Positions 1-8,902 of a stretch of 64,000 bases of DNA are shown here, one piece after another. The stretch is taken from assembly GCF_946479885.1 (NCBI RefSeq), contig NZ_CAMLHM010000012.1, forward strand, positions 1-64,000, given 5' to 3'. Both the position numbers and the translations under genes were made by a program. Source of the DNA: an uncultured Devosia sp. (GTDB lineage: Bacteria; Pseudomonadota; Alphaproteobacteria; Rhizobiales; Devosiaceae). Within the stretch, counting starts at the first letter, position 1, and every line of letters starts with the position of its first letter. The notes under the pieces were generated by a model, which did no database searches, was not told the origin of the DNA, and saw only the letters and a program-made list of their open reading frames with translations.

Positions 1-1128
1 TGCTTCCGCGACGAGGATCCGCGCGCCGACCGCCTGCCGGGCGAATTCTACCAGCTCGACCTGGAAATGAGCTTCGTGACCCAGGAAGACGTGTGGAACA
101 CCACCCAGCCGGTGATCACCTCGATCTTCGAGCAGTTTGCCGAAGGCAAGCGCGTCACCAAGGACTGGCCGCGTATTCCCTATGACACGGCCATCCGCAA
201 ATATGGCTCGGACAAGCCCGACCTGCGCAACCCGATCGAGATCGAGGCCGTGACCGAGCATTTTGCCGGTTCGGGCTTCAAGGTGTTTGCCGGCCAGATC
301 GAAGTCGATCCCAAGGTCGAAGTCTGGGCGATCCCAGCCAAGAACAAGGCGGGCGCCGAGCCGATCGGCCGTGCCTTCTGCGATCGCATGAACGCCTGGG
401 CGCAGGGCGAAGGCCAGCCGGGCCTCGGCTACATCTTCTTCAAGGACGGGCAGGGCTCGGGCCCGATCGCCAAGAATATCGGCGAAGAACGCACCGCCGC
501 GCTCAAGGCTCAGCTCGGTCTGGCCGATGGCGATGCCGTGTTCTTTGTCGCCGGCCGCCCGGAGAAGTTCTACAAGTTCGCCGGCGAAGCCCGCACCAAG
601 GTCGGCACCGACCTCGGCGTTGTCGACACCGAGCAGTTCGCGCTATGCTGGATTGTCGATTTCCCGTTCTACGAGTGGAGCGAAGAGGAAAAGCGCGTCG
701 ACTTCGCGCATAACCCGTTCTCGATGCCCCAGGGCGGCATCGAGGCGCTCAACAGCCAGGATCCGCTGACCATCAAGGCGTATCAGTATGACGCCGTCTG
801 CAACGGCTACGAAATCGCCTCGGGCTCGATCCGTAACCAGCTGCCCGACCTGATGGTCAAGGCATTCGAGCTGACCGGCAAGAGCCGCGACGAGGTCGAG
901 GAGCAGTTCGGCGGCCTCTACCGCGCCTTCCAGTATGGCGCACCGCCGCATGGCGGGGCAGCCTTCGGTATCGACCGCATCGTCATGCTGCTCTGCGGCG
1001 TGGCCAACCTGCGCGAGATCACGGCCTTCCCGATGAACCAGCAGGCCGAAGACCTGCTGATGGGTGCGCCGAGCCCGGCTTCGTCCAAGGCACTGCGCGA
1101 GTTGAGCATCCGCCTCAACGTTCAGTAA
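1..1128 (+). CDS. aspS: Aspartyl-tRNA synthetase, 3' part
   Basis: Class II aspartate-tRNA ligase, charging tRNA-Asp in the cytoplasm. The gene is cut by the left window edge: the frame is open from base 1, so the first codons seen ([16 protein letters not shown]) are internal. They are the class II motif 2 region, which contacts ATP and the acceptor stem. The bacterial GAD insertion follows, and motif 3 is seen near the C terminus as [14 protein letters not shown], with the invariant Arg. The N-terminal anticodon-binding OB fold and motif 1 lie outside the window. A terminator-like hairpin follows the stop codon. The family call is firm. Whether it is the discriminating or non-discriminating (Asp/Asn) form cannot be told from this part. 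Confidence 0.97.
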   Translation, partial: CFRDEDPRADRLPGEFYQLDLEMSFVTQEDVWNTTQPVITSIFEQFAEGKRVTKDWPRIPYDTAIRKYGSDKPDLRNPIEIEAVTEHFAGSGFKVFAGQIEVDPKVEVWAIPAKNKAGAEPIGRAFCDRMNAWAQGEGQPGLGYIFFKDGQGSGPIAKNIGEERTAALKAQLGLADGDAVFFVAGRPEKFYKFAGEARTKVGTDLGVVDTEQFALCWIVDFPFYEWSEEEKRVDFAHNPFSMPQGGIEALNSQDPLTIKAYQYDAVCNGYEIASGSIRNQLPDLMVKAFELTGKSRDEVEEQFGGLYRAFQYGAPPHGGAAFGIDRIVMLLCGVANLREITAFPMNQQAEDLLMGAPSPASSKALRELSIRLNVQ

Positions 1129-1151
1129 TCCTGCTGGCAATGCAGAACAGA

Positions 1152-1179
1152 GGCGGTCCCGGTTACGGGGCCGCCTTTT
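1152..1179. terminator. Rho-independent terminator after aspS
   Basis: A 9-bp stem (1152-1160 with 1167-1175, one G-U pair) encloses a 6-base loop and is followed by TTTT on the plus strand. It lies 23 bases after the aspS stop and overlaps the stop codon of the convergent DUF3601 gene, so it could end both transcripts. Confidence 0.75.
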
Positions 1180-1447
1180 GCTTTGGTTGCAGGTACTCGG
1201 CGAGGCGATCGATGATGGGGCCCTGTTCCTCGTTGCGCCATTGCATGCGCACTTGCCGATCGACGCCATCGATCACGGCAAAGAGCGACAATCCATCGTC
1301 ATAGGGCAGGAAACTGGAGCCGAGGAAGGTCCAGACCTCGCCCTCTTCATGCTCGCCGCCATCAAAGTCGCGGAAGGCGCGGACCACGAGATAATCCCGG
1401 TCGGTCTGCAGATGCGCGAAGGGCGCCGTAGGCCAGGTTCGAGCCAA
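1163..1447 (-). CDS. DUF3601 domain protein
   Basis: A 94-residue soluble protein of unknown function. The pattern YLVVRAFRDFDGG, then HEEGEVWTFLGSSFLPYDDG and SLFAV, followed by a C-terminal GPIIDRLAEYL segment, is what I recall of the DUF3601 family. No signal peptide or membrane segment is seen. The only suitable start is TTG, but an AAGGGGGA ribosome-binding site sits about 8 bases upstream of it, which supports that choice. It converges on aspS and is divergent from the EAL gene. Function unknown. Confidence 0.7.
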   Translation of the reverse strand: MARTWPTAPFAHLQTDRDYLVVRAFRDFDGGEHEEGEVWTFLGSSFLPYDDGLSLFAVIDGVDRQVRMQWRNEEQGPIIDRLAEYLQPKQKAAP

Positions 1448-1550
1448 TTCGCATCCCCCTTGGTTTGCAACTGGTTAACCACCGTTAATGATCCGTTAAA
1501 TGCTGGTTTGATACCGATGAGGTATCGACTGGTCGATCCGGATTCGAATC

Positions 1551-3152
1551 TTGAAGTCCAAATATTCTCATATCCTGACGCTGATGGGTGCGCTGCTCGC
1601 GTTTGTTCCCATCGTGGCGGTGGATTACCTGTTGGACAGCTACGTTCGAGTTCGTGAAAAAGAACAAACAAGGCAATACGTTGCCGGCGTTACTTCACAA
1701 ATTGAAATCGGTGTGAACGACGCCATCGGCGCACTGCGCCGCATCCTGGCGGAGAGCCCGTCGCTCTGCACGCCGACCTTTGTCGCCAATGTGCAGCGCG
1801 AGATCGAAGCCAGTCTCAGCATGAAGCAGGTGCTGGTCGAGAATTCCGACGGCGTCCAATATTGCGACGCTTTCGGTCGGACGGTTGCCTATTCACCGCT
1901 TTCCGAGAACCTGCCGGTGCCCGGCCATACCGAGACCATCACGCTGGTCCAGCTCGGCGACCTGGCCATGCCGGCCCTCAAGATCACCCAGGCCTTCGGC
2001 CAGTCTCGCCGCGTCTCGGCGTTCATGCCGCTCATGGGCCAGACCTCGGACGGGCTGGCGCAGGCGCTGCCCAGCGCCGCCATGATGCGCGTGCTGCTGA
2101 CCAATGGTACGCCGGTGCTCACCATCGGCGACGCCGCAGCCTATGATCGACGCAGCTCCAGCGCCGAGTTCGTCGTCGCCGAGGCCTTTGCCGGGGAGCT
2201 GCCGCTCAAGGTGGAATATGCCATCCCCTTCGTCATGGCCCGCTCGACCTATGCCGACCTCGATGTCGCCTTCACGGCCATTGCCTGCGGCATGAGCGCG
2301 ATCGTGCTGCTGCTGTCGCTGGGCTATGTGCGGCGCTCGCGCGTGCCGGCCTTCGACCTCGAACGGGCCATCGCCCGCGGCGAGATCAAGCCGTATTACC
2401 AGCCGGTCATCAACCTGCGCACGGGCGAGCTCATGGGCTGCGAAGTGCTGTGCCGCTGGGAGAAGAAGAACGGCCAGGTCGTGCCGCCGGGCGCTTTCAT
2501 CGACTATGCCGAAGTGACGGGCCTCGCCATTCCCATGACCCTGTCGCTGATGCAGCAGGTCAAGTTCGACCTGGGCGACCTCAGCCAGATGATGCCGGAG
2601 CTCAAGATCTCCATCAACCTGTTCGAGGGGCACTTCCGCGACGACAGCATCGTGGAGGACATCCAGGCGATTTTCGGCAGTTCGCCCATCGCCTTCCGCC
2701 AGCTGGTATTCGAAATCACCGAGCGGCATCCGCTGGCCAACTCCGCCGTCGCCAACAGCGTCATTGCGGGCATCCACGCCCTCGGCTCGCGCATCGCCAT
2801 GGACGACGCCGGCACAGGGCACTCCAACCTGGCTTATCTCGGCACGCTGGGCGTCGACATCATCAAGATCGACCGCATCTTCGTGGATATGGTCAAGCCG
2901 GGCACGACGCAGGTTCCGGTGCTCGATGGCCTGATTTCCATGGCCAAGGACCTCGATTGCGAGATCGTCGCCGAAGGCGTCGAGACCGAGGAGCAGGCGC
3001 TCTACCTTCGGGCGCGCGGGGTCATCCAGGCCCAGGGCTTCATCTTCGCGCCGGCCCTCAAGATCGGGGCTTTCCGCGAATTGGCAACGGCGCTGCACGC
3101 CACCGTGACGCCGCGCAGCCGCATCGAGAGCATCGTCGCCAGCGCAGCCTGA
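1551..3152 (+). CDS. CSS-motif/EAL cyclic-di-GMP phosphodiesterase
   Basis: A membrane-bound protein of about 530 residues predicted to hydrolyse cyclic di-GMP. A transmembrane segment (about 8-28) leads into a periplasmic sensor region (30-235) with two cysteines (SLCTP and QYCDA), as in CSS-motif domains where a disulfide controls activity. A second transmembrane helix (about 237-260) is followed by a cytoplasmic EAL domain (about 272-520). The signature is EVL (from residue 298) rather than EAL. The other catalytic motifs are present: FEITER, DDAGTG (from 418, for the usual DDFGTG), IKIDRIF and EGVET. No GGDEF domain is present. The frame opens with TTG at 1551 without a clear ribosome-binding site; ATG at 1584 is an alternative that would shorten the first helix. 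It is monocistronic. Confidence 0.88.
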   Translation: MKSKYSHILTLMGALLAFVPIVAVDYLLDSYVRVREKEQTRQYVAGVTSQIEIGVNDAIGALRRILAESPSLCTPTFVANVQREIEASLSMKQVLVENSDGVQYCDAFGRTVAYSPLSENLPVPGHTETITLVQLGDLAMPALKITQAFGQSRRVSAFMPLMGQTSDGLAQALPSAAMMRVLLTNGTPVLTIGDAAAYDRRSSSAEFVVAEAFAGELPLKVEYAIPFVMARSTYADLDVAFTAIACGMSAIVLLLSLGYVRRSRVPAFDLERAIARGEIKPYYQPVINLRTGELMGCEVLCRWEKKNGQVVPPGAFIDYAEVTGLAIPMTLSLMQQVKFDLGDLSQMMPELKISINLFEGHFRDDSIVEDIQAIFGSSPIAFRQLVFEITERHPLANSAVANSVIAGIHALGSRIAMDDAGTGHSNLAYLGTLGVDIIKIDRIFVDMVKPGTTQVPVLDGLISMAKDLDCEIVAEGVETEEQALYLRARGVIQAQGFIFAPALKIGAFRELATALHATVTPRSRIESIVASAA

Positions 3153-3277
3153 GCGCCCTTGCGACTTTAGTTGCAGCTTTCGGCTGACTTAGCCACTTTT
3201 CAACCGGGGCGATTGGTGGCACCAACGCTGTCCCAAACTATGTCCGCAAAACGCAACAAGCGGGCGAGGAGGACTGC

Positions 3278-5563
3278 GTGACGACCGACCTCAACGAGCA
3301 GCGGAAAGCCCTTCGCGAAGCCGCCCTGCATTTCCACGAGTTCCCCAAGCCCGGCAAGCTCGAAATCCAGCCGACCAAGCCGCTGGGCAACCAGCGCGAC
3401 CTGGCGCTGGCCTATTCGCCCGGCGTCGCCGCGCCCTGCGAGGAAATCGCCGCCAATCCGGAATCGGTCGCCAAATACACCTCGCGGCAAAACCTTGTCG
3501 CCGTGATCTCCAACGGCACGGCCGTGCTGGGCCTGGGCAATATCGGCGCGCTGGCCAGCAAGCCGGTGATGGAAGGCAAGGCGGTCCTCTTCAAGAAGTT
3601 CGCCGGCATCGACGTGTTCGACCTCGAGATCGACGAGATCAACCCGGGCAAGTTCATCGAGGCCGTGGCGCCGCTATGGCCGACTTTCGGTGGCATCAAC
3701 CTCGAGGATATCCGCGCGCCTGACTGCTTCGAGATCGAGGAAGCGCTGCGCGAACGCATGCCGATCCCGGTCTTTCATGACGATCAGCACGGCACCGCCA
3801 TCATTGTGGGCGCCGCGGTGCTCAACGGGCTCGAGCTCAAGGGCAAGAAGATCGACGAGGTCAAGATCTGCGCATCCGGGGCAGGGGCCGCGGCCATTGC
3901 CTGCCTCAACGTGCTGGTGGCGCTGGGTGCCAAATACGAGAATATCTGGGTCGCCGACAAGGATGGTCTCGTCACCCACAAGCGCAACGACGTCAATGAC
4001 AAGTGGCGCGGCCAGTTCCGTCGCACCAGCGACGCGACAACGCTGGCCGAAGTGATCGAAGGCGCCGATATCTTCCTGGGCCTCTCCGCCGCCGGCGCGC
4101 TGAAGCCCGAAATGCTGGCCAAGATGGCGCCCAAGCCGCTGATCCTGGCGCTGGCCAACCCCAATCCGGAGATCACCCCGGAGCTGGCCAAGGAAACCCG
4201 GCCGGACGCCATGGTCTGCACCGGGCGGTCGGACTATCCCAATCAGGTCAACAACGTCCTCTGCTTCCCCTTCATCTTCCGCGGGGCGCTCGACGTCGCC
4301 GCAACGACCATCAACGAGGAAATGAAGCTGGCGGCCGTGCGCGCCATTGCCAAGCTGGCTCATGAGCCGGGCCTTGAAGTCTCGCCCTCGGGCGCGCCGG
4401 CCGTGTTCGGGCCCGAGCACATCATTCCCAACCCGTTCGACCAGCGGCTGATCCTGCGGATCGCCCCCGCAGTGGCGCGGGCCGCCATGGAATCGGGCGT
4501 CGCCAAAAAGCCGATTGCAGACTGGGACGCCTATCAGGACAGCCTCAACCGCTTCGTCTTCCGCTCGGGCCTGGTGATGAAACCGATCATCGATCGGGCG
4601 CAGGGCCAGCAGAAGCGTATCGCCTTTGCCGATGGCGAGGACGAGCGCGTGCTGCGCGCCACGCAGGTACTGCTGGAAGAGCGCATCGCCCGCCCCATCC
4701 TGGTGGGCCGCCCCTCGGTCATCGAGTCGCGCATCGAGCGCTTCGGCCTCAGCCTTCGTCCGGGCGTCGATTTCGAGGTGGTGAACCCCGAGGACGATCC
4801 GCGCTATCGCGACTATGTGAGCCTGTTCCACTCGCTGGTTGGTCGTAATGGCGTGACCCCTGACACTGCCCGCCAGGTGGTCCGCACCAATACGACGGTC
4901 ATCAGCGCGCTGGCGGTCAAGCGTGGCGAAGCGGACGCCATGATCTGTGGATTGCAGGGGCGCTTCATCAAGCACGTCCGCGATATCCGCTCGATCATCG
5001 GGCTGCAGGATAGCGTGGCCGATGTCTCGGCGCTGTCCATGTTGATCATGCCGCGCGGCGCCTTCTTCCTGGCCGACACCTATGTCAACCAGGATCCGAC
5101 GCCCGACGAGATCGTCGGCATCACGTTGCAGGCCCGCAATCACCTCAAGCGCTTCAATATCGAGGCCAAGGCGGCATTGCTGAGCTATTCCAACTTCGGC
5201 TCGCGCGACGGCGACAGCGCCTACAAGATGCGCGAGGCCTATAACAAGCTCAAAGCCATTGCGCCGGACCTGATCGTGGAAGGCGAGATGCAGGGCGACC
5301 TGGCGCTCAACCAGGACCTGCGCGAGCGCTACATCCCCGATAGCGTGCTCGGGGGCGAAGCCAACCTGCTGATCTTCCCGAACCTGGATGCGGCGAACCT
5401 GTCCATGACGCTGCTCAAGGAAATGAACAACGCGCTGTCGGTCGGCCCCATCCTGATGGGGCCACGCTCGCCGGCCCACATCCTGGCGCCGTCCACCACC
5501 AGCCGCGGCATCGTCAACATGGCGGCCATCGCGGCCACCGAAGCCATGGGAGCGGAGGCATGA
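3278..5563 (+). CDS. maeB: NADP-dependent malic enzyme (MaeB type)
   Basis: Oxidative decarboxylation of malate to pyruvate with NADP, feeding acetyl-CoA and NADPH supply. The 761 residues form the three parts of the long MaeB class: malic enzyme N-terminal domain (about 1-160, catalytic Tyr46 in AYSPGVAAP, metal site FHDDQHGTA), NAD(P)-binding domain (about 165-400, GAGAAA), and a phosphotransacetylase-like C-terminal domain (about 430-755) that in this class senses acetyl-CoA but is not known to be catalytic. Start is GTG with GAGGAGG 5 bases upstream. The last codons overlap the next gene by 4 bases. NADP rather than NAD preference is inferred from class. Confidence 0.95.
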   Translation: MTTDLNEQRKALREAALHFHEFPKPGKLEIQPTKPLGNQRDLALAYSPGVAAPCEEIAANPESVAKYTSRQNLVAVISNGTAVLGLGNIGALASKPVMEGKAVLFKKFAGIDVFDLEIDEINPGKFIEAVAPLWPTFGGINLEDIRAPDCFEIEEALRERMPIPVFHDDQHGTAIIVGAAVLNGLELKGKKIDEVKICASGAGAAAIACLNVLVALGAKYENIWVADKDGLVTHKRNDVNDKWRGQFRRTSDATTLAEVIEGADIFLGLSAAGALKPEMLAKMAPKPLILALANPNPEITPELAKETRPDAMVCTGRSDYPNQVNNVLCFPFIFRGALDVAATTINEEMKLAAVRAIAKLAHEPGLEVSPSGAPAVFGPEHIIPNPFDQRLILRIAPAVARAAMESGVAKKPIADWDAYQDSLNRFVFRSGLVMKPIIDRAQGQQKRIAFADGEDERVLRATQVLLEERIARPILVGRPSVIESRIERFGLSLRPGVDFEVVNPEDDPRYRDYVSLFHSLVGRNGVTPDTARQVVRTNTTVISALAVKRGEADAMICGLQGRFIKHVRDIRSIIGLQDSVADVSALSMLIMPRGAFFLADTYVNQDPTPDEIVGITLQARNHLKRFNIEAKAALLSYSNFGSRDGDSAYKMREAYNKLKAIAPDLIVEGEMQGDLALNQDLRERYIPDSVLGGEANLLIFPNLDAANLSMTLLKEMNNALSVGPILMGPRSPAHILAPSTTSRGIVNMAAIAATEAMGAEA

Positions 5564-5850
5564 TCCGCCACACCGTCGTCTTCACCCTCAAGCATGCCTC
5601 TGGCTCGGCCGAGGAAACGGCCTTCCTCCGCGATGCCAAGGTGTTGGCGGCGATCCCGGGCGTCGAGAAATTCGAGCCCTTGCGGCAGGTCAGCCCCAAA
5701 AACGACTACGCCTTTGGCTTCTCGATGGAATTCGCCGACCAGGCCGCTTATTCGGGCTACAACGATCACCCCGACCATGTCGCCTTCGTGCGCGACCGTT
5801 GGGTGCCCGAGGTGGCCCGGTTCCTCGAGATCGACTACGTGCCGCTCTGA
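5560..5850 (+). CDS. Dabb family (stress-responsive alpha/beta barrel) protein
   Basis: A 96-residue dimeric ferredoxin-like barrel protein. It starts [11 protein letters not shown] and carries the Dabb pattern: a central FGFSMEFADQAAY and a DHPDHVAF block before the last strand. The family includes small stress-linked proteins and a few enzymes such as polyketide cyclases, so the domain does not give a reaction. ATGA overlap with maeB suggests translational coupling. Function within central carbon metabolism is unknown. Confidence 0.82.
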   Translation: MIRHTVVFTLKHASGSAEETAFLRDAKVLAAIPGVEKFEPLRQVSPKNDYAFGFSMEFADQAAYSGYNDHPDHVAFVRDRWVPEVARFLEIDYVPL

Positions 5851-5922
5851 CGGCGGCTTGTCGCCATCGGGGCATTGCGGTAAAGGGCGGGGGCGAGCCC
5901 TCCCACGAGCCAGGATGTCCCG

Positions 5923-6894
5923 ATGAACCAGATCGCCGTATTCGGTGGTAGCGCTCATCCACAACTTGCCCGGGACATCTGCGCCCAGCTCGGCGTGCCG
6001 CTGCACCCCACGCTGGTGAAGCGCTTTTCCAATGACTGTATCGAAGTCCATCTGCAGGCCAATTGCCGGGAACAGGACGTGTTCCTCATCCAGACGCTGA
6101 GTGCGCCTGTGCAGGATCACCTGGTCGAACTGCTGCTGATGCTCGATGCTGCGCGCGGCGCTTCCGCGGCCCGCATCACGGCAGTCATCCCGCACTATGC
6201 CTATGCACGCTCCGACAAGAAGGACGCGCCGCGCATCTCCATCGGCGGGCGCCTGGTCGCCGACCTGCTCAAGACCTCTGGCGCCGACCGCGTGCTGACG
6301 ATGACGCTGCATTCGCCCCAGGTGCATGGCTTTTTCAGCGTACCGGTCGATCATCTGCACGCGCTGGGCGAGCTGGCCGCCTATTTCCGCCGCTACGACC
6401 TCAGCAATGCCGTCGTGGTCTCGCCCGACCTTGGCAATGCCAAGACGGCCGCGGCCTTCGCCAAACGGCTCGGAACCCCGGTTGCTGCCGGCGCCAAGGA
6501 GCGCATCAGCGACACCGAAGTTCGCATCTCCGCGATCATCGGCGAGGTGCATGACCGCGACGTCATCGTGCTGGACGACGAAATCGCCAGCGGTGGCTCG
6601 ATGATTGAATTGCTCGATCACCTGCGGGCCAGCAGGGTGCGCTCGATCCGCATCGCCTGCACGCATGGCATTTTCGCCGGCACCGCGCTGGAGCGGCTGG
6701 CGGCGCAGCCGGGGCTGAGCGAGATCGTCTGCACCGATACCGTACCGGTGTCCTACCAGCCCATGCCCGACAAGCTGACGGTTCTCTCGGTTGCGCCCGC
6801 GCTGGCAGAGGCCATGCGGCGCATCAATAGCGGCGAGTCGGTCAGCGCGCTGTTCCACGAAATTCCGGGCATCGACCGCGCCGCGGCGGAATAG
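5923..6894 (+). CDS. prs: Ribose-phosphate diphosphokinase-like protein
   Basis: Predicted to make PRPP from ribose 5-phosphate and ATP. The 323 residues follow the PRPP synthetase fold: an N-terminal FGGSAHPQLA segment, the flexible-loop region YARSDKKDAPRISIGGRL (canonical RxDRK...R), the metal-binding LHSPQVHGFF, and the PRPP loop VVLDD-type motif at about 216-225 (LDDEIASGGSM; usual form DD.IDTAGT). The loops deviate from the main E. coli-like enzyme, so this may be a second, divergent paralogue. The C-terminal tail (SVSALFHEI) is typical. An AGGAT ribosome-binding site precedes the ATG. It stands alone between maeB-Dabb and the septum gene. Confidence 0.82.
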   Translation: MNQIAVFGGSAHPQLARDICAQLGVPLHPTLVKRFSNDCIEVHLQANCREQDVFLIQTLSAPVQDHLVELLLMLDAARGASAARITAVIPHYAYARSDKKDAPRISIGGRLVADLLKTSGADRVLTMTLHSPQVHGFFSVPVDHLHALGELAAYFRRYDLSNAVVVSPDLGNAKTAAAFAKRLGTPVAAGAKERISDTEVRISAIIGEVHDRDVIVLDDEIASGGSMIELLDHLRASRVRSIRIACTHGIFAGTALERLAAQPGLSEIVCTDTVPVSYQPMPDKLTVLSVAPALAEAMRRINSGESVSALFHEIPGIDRAAAE

Positions 6895-6953
6895 CGAAAC
6901 CCTGCGTTAAGCCCTTGTTGGGCATAGTGGCATGGTTCAATCTCGGTTAGCCC

Positions 6954-7352
6954 ATGCCCACCCGTCTCAAACGTCCCGCAATCTGGCGCCCGCTGGCACT
7001 GACCGTGGCGTTGCTCGGGTTCCAGGGCTATCTCGGTTTCTCAGCTATTGGTGGGCAGTTTGGCATTGAAAGCCGAACGCAGATCCTGCTCGATATCGAC
7101 CAGCTCAAGGCCCGGTCCTCCGCGCTGCAGGCCGAGATCGACGCCTACAGGCACCGCGCCACCCTGATGGACACGCGCCGGCTCGATCCTGACATCGTCA
7201 TTGAACGCGCTCGGGCCCTCTTGAACATGGCCAATGCGGACGACCTCATCGTCATGGTCGACCCGCGAACCGGTAAACCACTTTCCGGTAAATTTGAAGA
7301 ATTAGCCACAGATGAGTTAATCCAGCTTATCGAAGCGGATTCAACGCTTTAG
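6954..7352 (+). CDS. DivIC/FtsB-like septum formation initiator protein
   Basis: A 132-residue bitopic membrane protein: a short basic N terminus, one transmembrane helix (about 12-33, containing LALTVALLGFQGYLGF), then a coiled coil (about 42-66, QLKARSSALQAEIDAY) and a globular tail with LDPDIVIERARALLNM. That layout is the FtsB/DivIC family, which forms the FtsQLB division complex in the inner membrane. A gene of this family directly before pdhA is common in alphaproteobacteria, and the same position here supports the call. Confidence 0.85.
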   Translation: MPTRLKRPAIWRPLALTVALLGFQGYLGFSAIGGQFGIESRTQILLDIDQLKARSSALQAEIDAYRHRATLMDTRRLDPDIVIERARALLNMANADDLIVMVDPRTGKPLSGKFEELATDELIQLIEADSTL

Positions 7353-7467
7353 CGGGCATTTGCCGGGGCGCGGGAGCATTGCTTTCCGTCCTCCGCTTGC
7401 ACTATGATGCGCAACTGTGGCCAGATCGGGCCAAGCGGCAAATCCATTTCGATGCGGAGCGTTCCCC

Positions 7468-8487
7468 ATGGCGCGTAAGGCTGTGGCCACCAAGGCCAAG
7501 ACGCAATCCAACGTACCCGAATTCACCAGGGAACAAGACCTGGAAGCCTATCGCGAAATGCTGCTGATCCGGCGTTTCGAGGAAAAGGCCGGCCAGATGT
7601 ATGGCATGGGGCTGATCGGCGGTTTCTGCCATCTCTACATTGGCCAGGAAGCCGTCGTTACCGGCATCACCATGGCCTCCGAGAAGGGCAAGGACGCCCA
7701 GATCACCGGCTATCGCGACCACGGCCACATGCTGGTCATGGGCCTCGACCCCAAGGGCGTCATGGCCGAGCTGACCGGTCGCCAGGGCGGCCTCAGCAAG
7801 GGCAAGGGCGGCTCGATGCACATGTTCAGCAACGAGCATCGCTTCTACGGCGGCAACGGCATTGTCGGCGCCCAGGTGTCGCTGGGGGCAGGGCTGGCCT
7901 TTGCTGCCAAGTACAAGGGCGACGGTTCGGTCTCGCTGGCCTATTTCGGCGACGGCGCGGCCAACCAGGGCCAGGTCTACGAGACCTTCAACATGGCCAA
8001 GCTCTGGAGCCTGCCGGTCGTCTTCGTCATCGAAAACAACAAATACGCCATGGGCACCTCGATCGAGCGCGCCGCGGCCACCACTGACTTCTCCATGCGC
8101 GGCGCCTCGTTCAACATTCCGGGCGAGCAGGTCGACGGCATGGACGTCCGCATGGTCTATGACGCCGCCAAGCGCGCCATCGAGCATGCCCGATCGGGCA
8201 AGGGCCCGTTCATCCTCGAAATGCTGACCTACCGCTACCGTGGCCACTCGATGTCCGACCCGGCGAAATATCGCTCCAAGGACGAAGTGACCAAGTACCG
8301 GCAGGAACGTGACCCGATCGAGCAGGTCAAGGCGCGCCTGCTCGAAGCCGGCTTCCAGACCGAGGAAGACCTCAAGAAGATCGAGAACGACATTCGTGCC
8401 GTCGTCACGGAAGCCGCGGACTTCGCCACCAACGATCCGGAGCCGGCTGCGTCCGAACTCTGGACCGACATCACCATCAGCGCCTGA
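7468..8487 (+). CDS. pdhA: Pyruvate dehydrogenase E1 component, alpha subunit
   Basis: The alpha half of the thiamine diphosphate-dependent E1, which decarboxylates pyruvate and passes the acetyl group to lipoyl domains. The start at 7468 (MARKAVATKAK) has a GGAG 7 bases upstream; the open frame extends further upstream without support. The thiamine diphosphate motif is at 162 onward (GDGAANQG ... IENN), and the loop RYRGHSMSD is at about 256-264. At 339 residues it matches alphaproteobacterial heterotetrameric E1-alpha. It is first in the pdh operon, with a small membrane gene inserted before pdhB. Confidence 0.97.
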   Translation: MARKAVATKAKTQSNVPEFTREQDLEAYREMLLIRRFEEKAGQMYGMGLIGGFCHLYIGQEAVVTGITMASEKGKDAQITGYRDHGHMLVMGLDPKGVMAELTGRQGGLSKGKGGSMHMFSNEHRFYGGNGIVGAQVSLGAGLAFAAKYKGDGSVSLAYFGDGAANQGQVYETFNMAKLWSLPVVFVIENNKYAMGTSIERAAATTDFSMRGASFNIPGEQVDGMDVRMVYDAAKRAIEHARSGKGPFILEMLTYRYRGHSMSDPAKYRSKDEVTKYRQERDPIEQVKARLLEAGFQTEEDLKKIENDIRAVVTEAADFATNDPEPAASELWTDITISA

Positions 8488-8496
8488 GAGCCATAG

Positions 8497-8901
8497 ATGA
8501 GCATCCTGCTCGGTGTGATCGCGCTCTTCGCCATCCTCTCGCTGGTGGTTGCGGCCATGCAGGCCGTTGCCATCGTGCGGCTGGCTCCGGCAGGTGAACG
8601 GCTCGGCTCCTACATGCTGCTAGGCTGGTGGAAGTTTGGCCAGCTCGAGCAGAAGGCCGGCCCTGCCGCGGCCGAGCACATGGCCATCTACAAGCGGGCG
8701 ACAATTGTCTTCATCGTCTTCATCGTCCTCGGCGTGGCGCTGAGCGGCTGGGCGGTCAACCAGCGACCAGCCCCGGCCAGCGCCTCTGCCGAACCGCGGC
8801 TGATCAACGATCCGCGCGTCATTCCTGCTCAATTCGCCCTCAATACTGACCTTCGCCGCGTGGCCACCATGCCCGGCGCACCGAAAATCCTGGAGAGCTG
8901 A
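8497..8901 (+). CDS. Small two-helix membrane protein within the pdh operon
   Basis: A 134-residue protein that I do not recognise. It has two predicted transmembrane helices, at about 2-26 ([20 protein letters not shown]) and 68-87 ([19 protein letters not shown]), joined by a loop with [18 protein letters not shown] proline/alanine-rich tail of about 45 residues follows. It begins 9 bases after pdhA and ends 1 base before pdhB, so it is almost certainly co-transcribed with them. Its codon use matches its neighbours. A role in anchoring or regulating the complex would be speculation. Confidence 0.8.
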   Translation: MSILLGVIALFAILSLVVAAMQAVAIVRLAPAGERLGSYMLLGWWKFGQLEQKAGPAAAEHMAIYKRATIVFIVFIVLGVALSGWAVNQRPAPASASAEPRLINDPRVIPAQFALNTDLRRVATMPGAPKILES

Positions 8902-8902
8902 T

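Noticed and set aside
3213..3225. TTGGTG-G-CACCAA palindrome before maeB
   Set aside because: Perfect but short (6-1-6) and single in the window, so chance cannot be excluded.
3674..5479. A 601-codon minus-strand open frame
   Set aside because: Shadow of maeB, with the same biased composition and no recognisable fold.
5329..6858. A 509-codon minus-strand open frame
   Set aside because: It crosses maeB, the Dabb gene and the PRPP synthetase-like gene in antisense; no motif is visible.
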